NCBI GenBank assembly: GCA_016195295.1
Contig: JACPZV010000013.1
Coordinates: forward strand, 1 to 5,449
Length of the DNA stretch: 5,449 bases
Source: Acidobacteriota bacterium
GTDB taxonomy: Bacteria > Acidobacteriota > Vicinamibacteria > Vicinamibacterales > CAVVIG01
Direction of reading: 5' to 3'
In this document: piece after piece, positions 4,941-5,449 of the stretch
How positions within the stretch are numbered: the first letter of the stretch is position 1
Layout of the letters: each line of letters starts with the position of its first letter
Program-made: the position numbers and the translations under genes
Notes under the pieces: model-generated
Seen by the model: only the letters and a program-made list of their open reading frames with translations
Told to the model about the DNA's origin: nothing
The model's database searches: none

Positions 4941-4944
4941 AGGA
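4941..4944 (+). promoter_or_regulatory. Shine-Dalgarno choosing the start of the Tat-exported VOC gene
   Basis: AGGA lies 5 bases before the ATG at 4950. The alternative in-frame ATG at 4938 is preceded only by an A-run, and the ATG at 4962 has no purine-rich element at a suitable distance. The start at 4950 also puts a short polar stretch ahead of the twin-arginine motif. Confidence 0.5.
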
Positions 4945-4949
4945 TTCCG

Positions 4950-5449
4950 ATGAATTCACAGATGACGCGTCGAAGCCTGCTGCTGTCGTTGCCCGCCTTC
5001 GCCGTCGCCCGTCGCGTCCTGGCGCAGGCCGGTGCCGCTCAGCTTCGCGTGCGCGCGTTCAATCATTTCACGCTGTCGGTCTCGGATCCGAAGCGCACGA
5101 TCGATTTCTACCAGGGCCTGTTCGGCATGCCGATTCAGGCGCGCCAGGGTCCGACGACGCTGCTGCGCATCGGGGCCGGGCCGCAGTTTCTCGCCGTCAG
5201 CCCGGCGGGCGCGAACGGGACGCCGAGCATCAATCACTTGTGCGTCACGGTCGAGGATTTCAACGTCGATCGGATCCTCAAGGTCCTTGCCGATCACGGC
5301 GTCACGAAGGCCGACGGGACGGGCGGCGGGTTGAGCGGCGGCCCGATGAAGGTCCGCGTGCGGAGGCGCGGTCCTGAGGCCGGGGGCGCGAAGGACGGCA
5401 CGCCCGAGATTTACGTCGGCGACGTGGACGGCATCGTCGTGCAGTTGCA
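4950..5449 (+). CDS. Tat-exported VOC (glyoxalase-like) family protein, 3' end outside the window
   Basis: This reading frame is open to the end of the window (166 complete codons). Residues 6-28 form a twin-arginine signal, TRRSLLLSLPAFAVARRVLAQA, so the protein should be folded and loaded with metal in the cytoplasm before export. The mature part has two VOC modules. The first is FNHFTLSVSDPKRTIDFYQG with LFGM (37-60), and includes H39 as a likely metal ligand. The second is INHLCVTVEDF (94-104), including H96, and it closes with TPEIYVGDVDGIVVQL (151-166), where Q165 takes the place of the usual metal-binding glutamate. An arginine- and glycine-rich linker (about 123-150) is longer than usual. 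The subgroup with a VVQLQ ending typically runs on for 10-20 residues, so little is missing. It follows the broken lactamase by 17 bases and probably shares its TATAAT promoter. Its substrate is unknown. Confidence 0.85.
   Translation, partial: MNSQMTRRSLLLSLPAFAVARRVLAQAGAAQLRVRAFNHFTLSVSDPKRTIDFYQGLFGMPIQARQGPTTLLRIGAGPQFLAVSPAGANGTPSINHLCVTVEDFNVDRILKVLADHGVTKADGTGGGLSGGPMKVRVRRRGPEAGGAKDGTPEIYVGDVDGIVVQL

Noticed and set aside
4030..4959. Minus-strand frame of 309 codons covering all three broken genes
   Set aside because: It could be read as a new gene explaining the region, but it is extremely arginine- and serine-rich with no fold or ribosome site, while family motifs are clear in the other frames.

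Overview
The window is GC-rich and densely coded. It most likely comes from an acidobacterium or a related lineage. The pointers are a c-type cytochrome fused to a PHM-like copper monooxygenase, a remnant of an ADOP/MacB-type permease, a DUF3443 remnant, and a subclass B3-type metallo-beta-lactamase whose N-terminus has the wording I associate with Acidobacteria. This assignment is inference from gene content; there is no rRNA or other marker gene.

Positions 1-3426, minus strand: five same-direction genes with short gaps, probably one operon or two overlapping transcription units. In transcription order they are a small VOC (glyoxalase-like) protein (3426-3061), a secreted haem c/copper monooxygenase (3035-1539), an exported protein of unknown function (1473-976), a pirin with all four metal ligands (966-46), and the first 13 codons of what looks like an FMN-dependent alpha-hydroxy-acid dehydrogenase (40-1). 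A perfect 9-bp hairpin with a GAAA loop lies between the monooxygenase and the exported protein. Together the set looks like extracytoplasmic copper/haem redox chemistry combined with cytoplasmic small-molecule enzymes; no pathway can be named.

Positions 3427-3820: a 94-bp divergent region, then a 99-residue winged-helix DNA-binding protein on the plus strand with a GTG start and a clear ribosome binding site. It may regulate itself and the divergent operon.

Positions 3821-4022: about 200 bases without a gene, less GC-rich than the rest, with a 42-base run lacking A.

Positions 4023-4932: three broken genes in under 1 kb. A 74-codon piece of an ADOP/MacB permease (minus) meets the C-terminal third of a DUF3443 protein (plus) at about 4247/4248; both have lost their 5' ends at that point. 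The DUF3443 piece also carries a one-base frameshift just before its conserved C-terminus. Next is a metallo-beta-lactamase gene that keeps a consensus -10 box, ribosome binding site, signal peptide and C-terminal tail but has lost its whole catalytic core, with a frameshift at the join.

Positions 4950-5449, plus strand: a Tat-exported VOC-family protein that runs off the window. It lies 17 bases after the broken lactamase, so it probably still depends on that gene's promoter.

The strongest observations are the cluster of broken genes with exact junctions and the haem c/copper monooxygenase operon. I saw no RNA genes, CRISPR arrays or complete insertion sequences.
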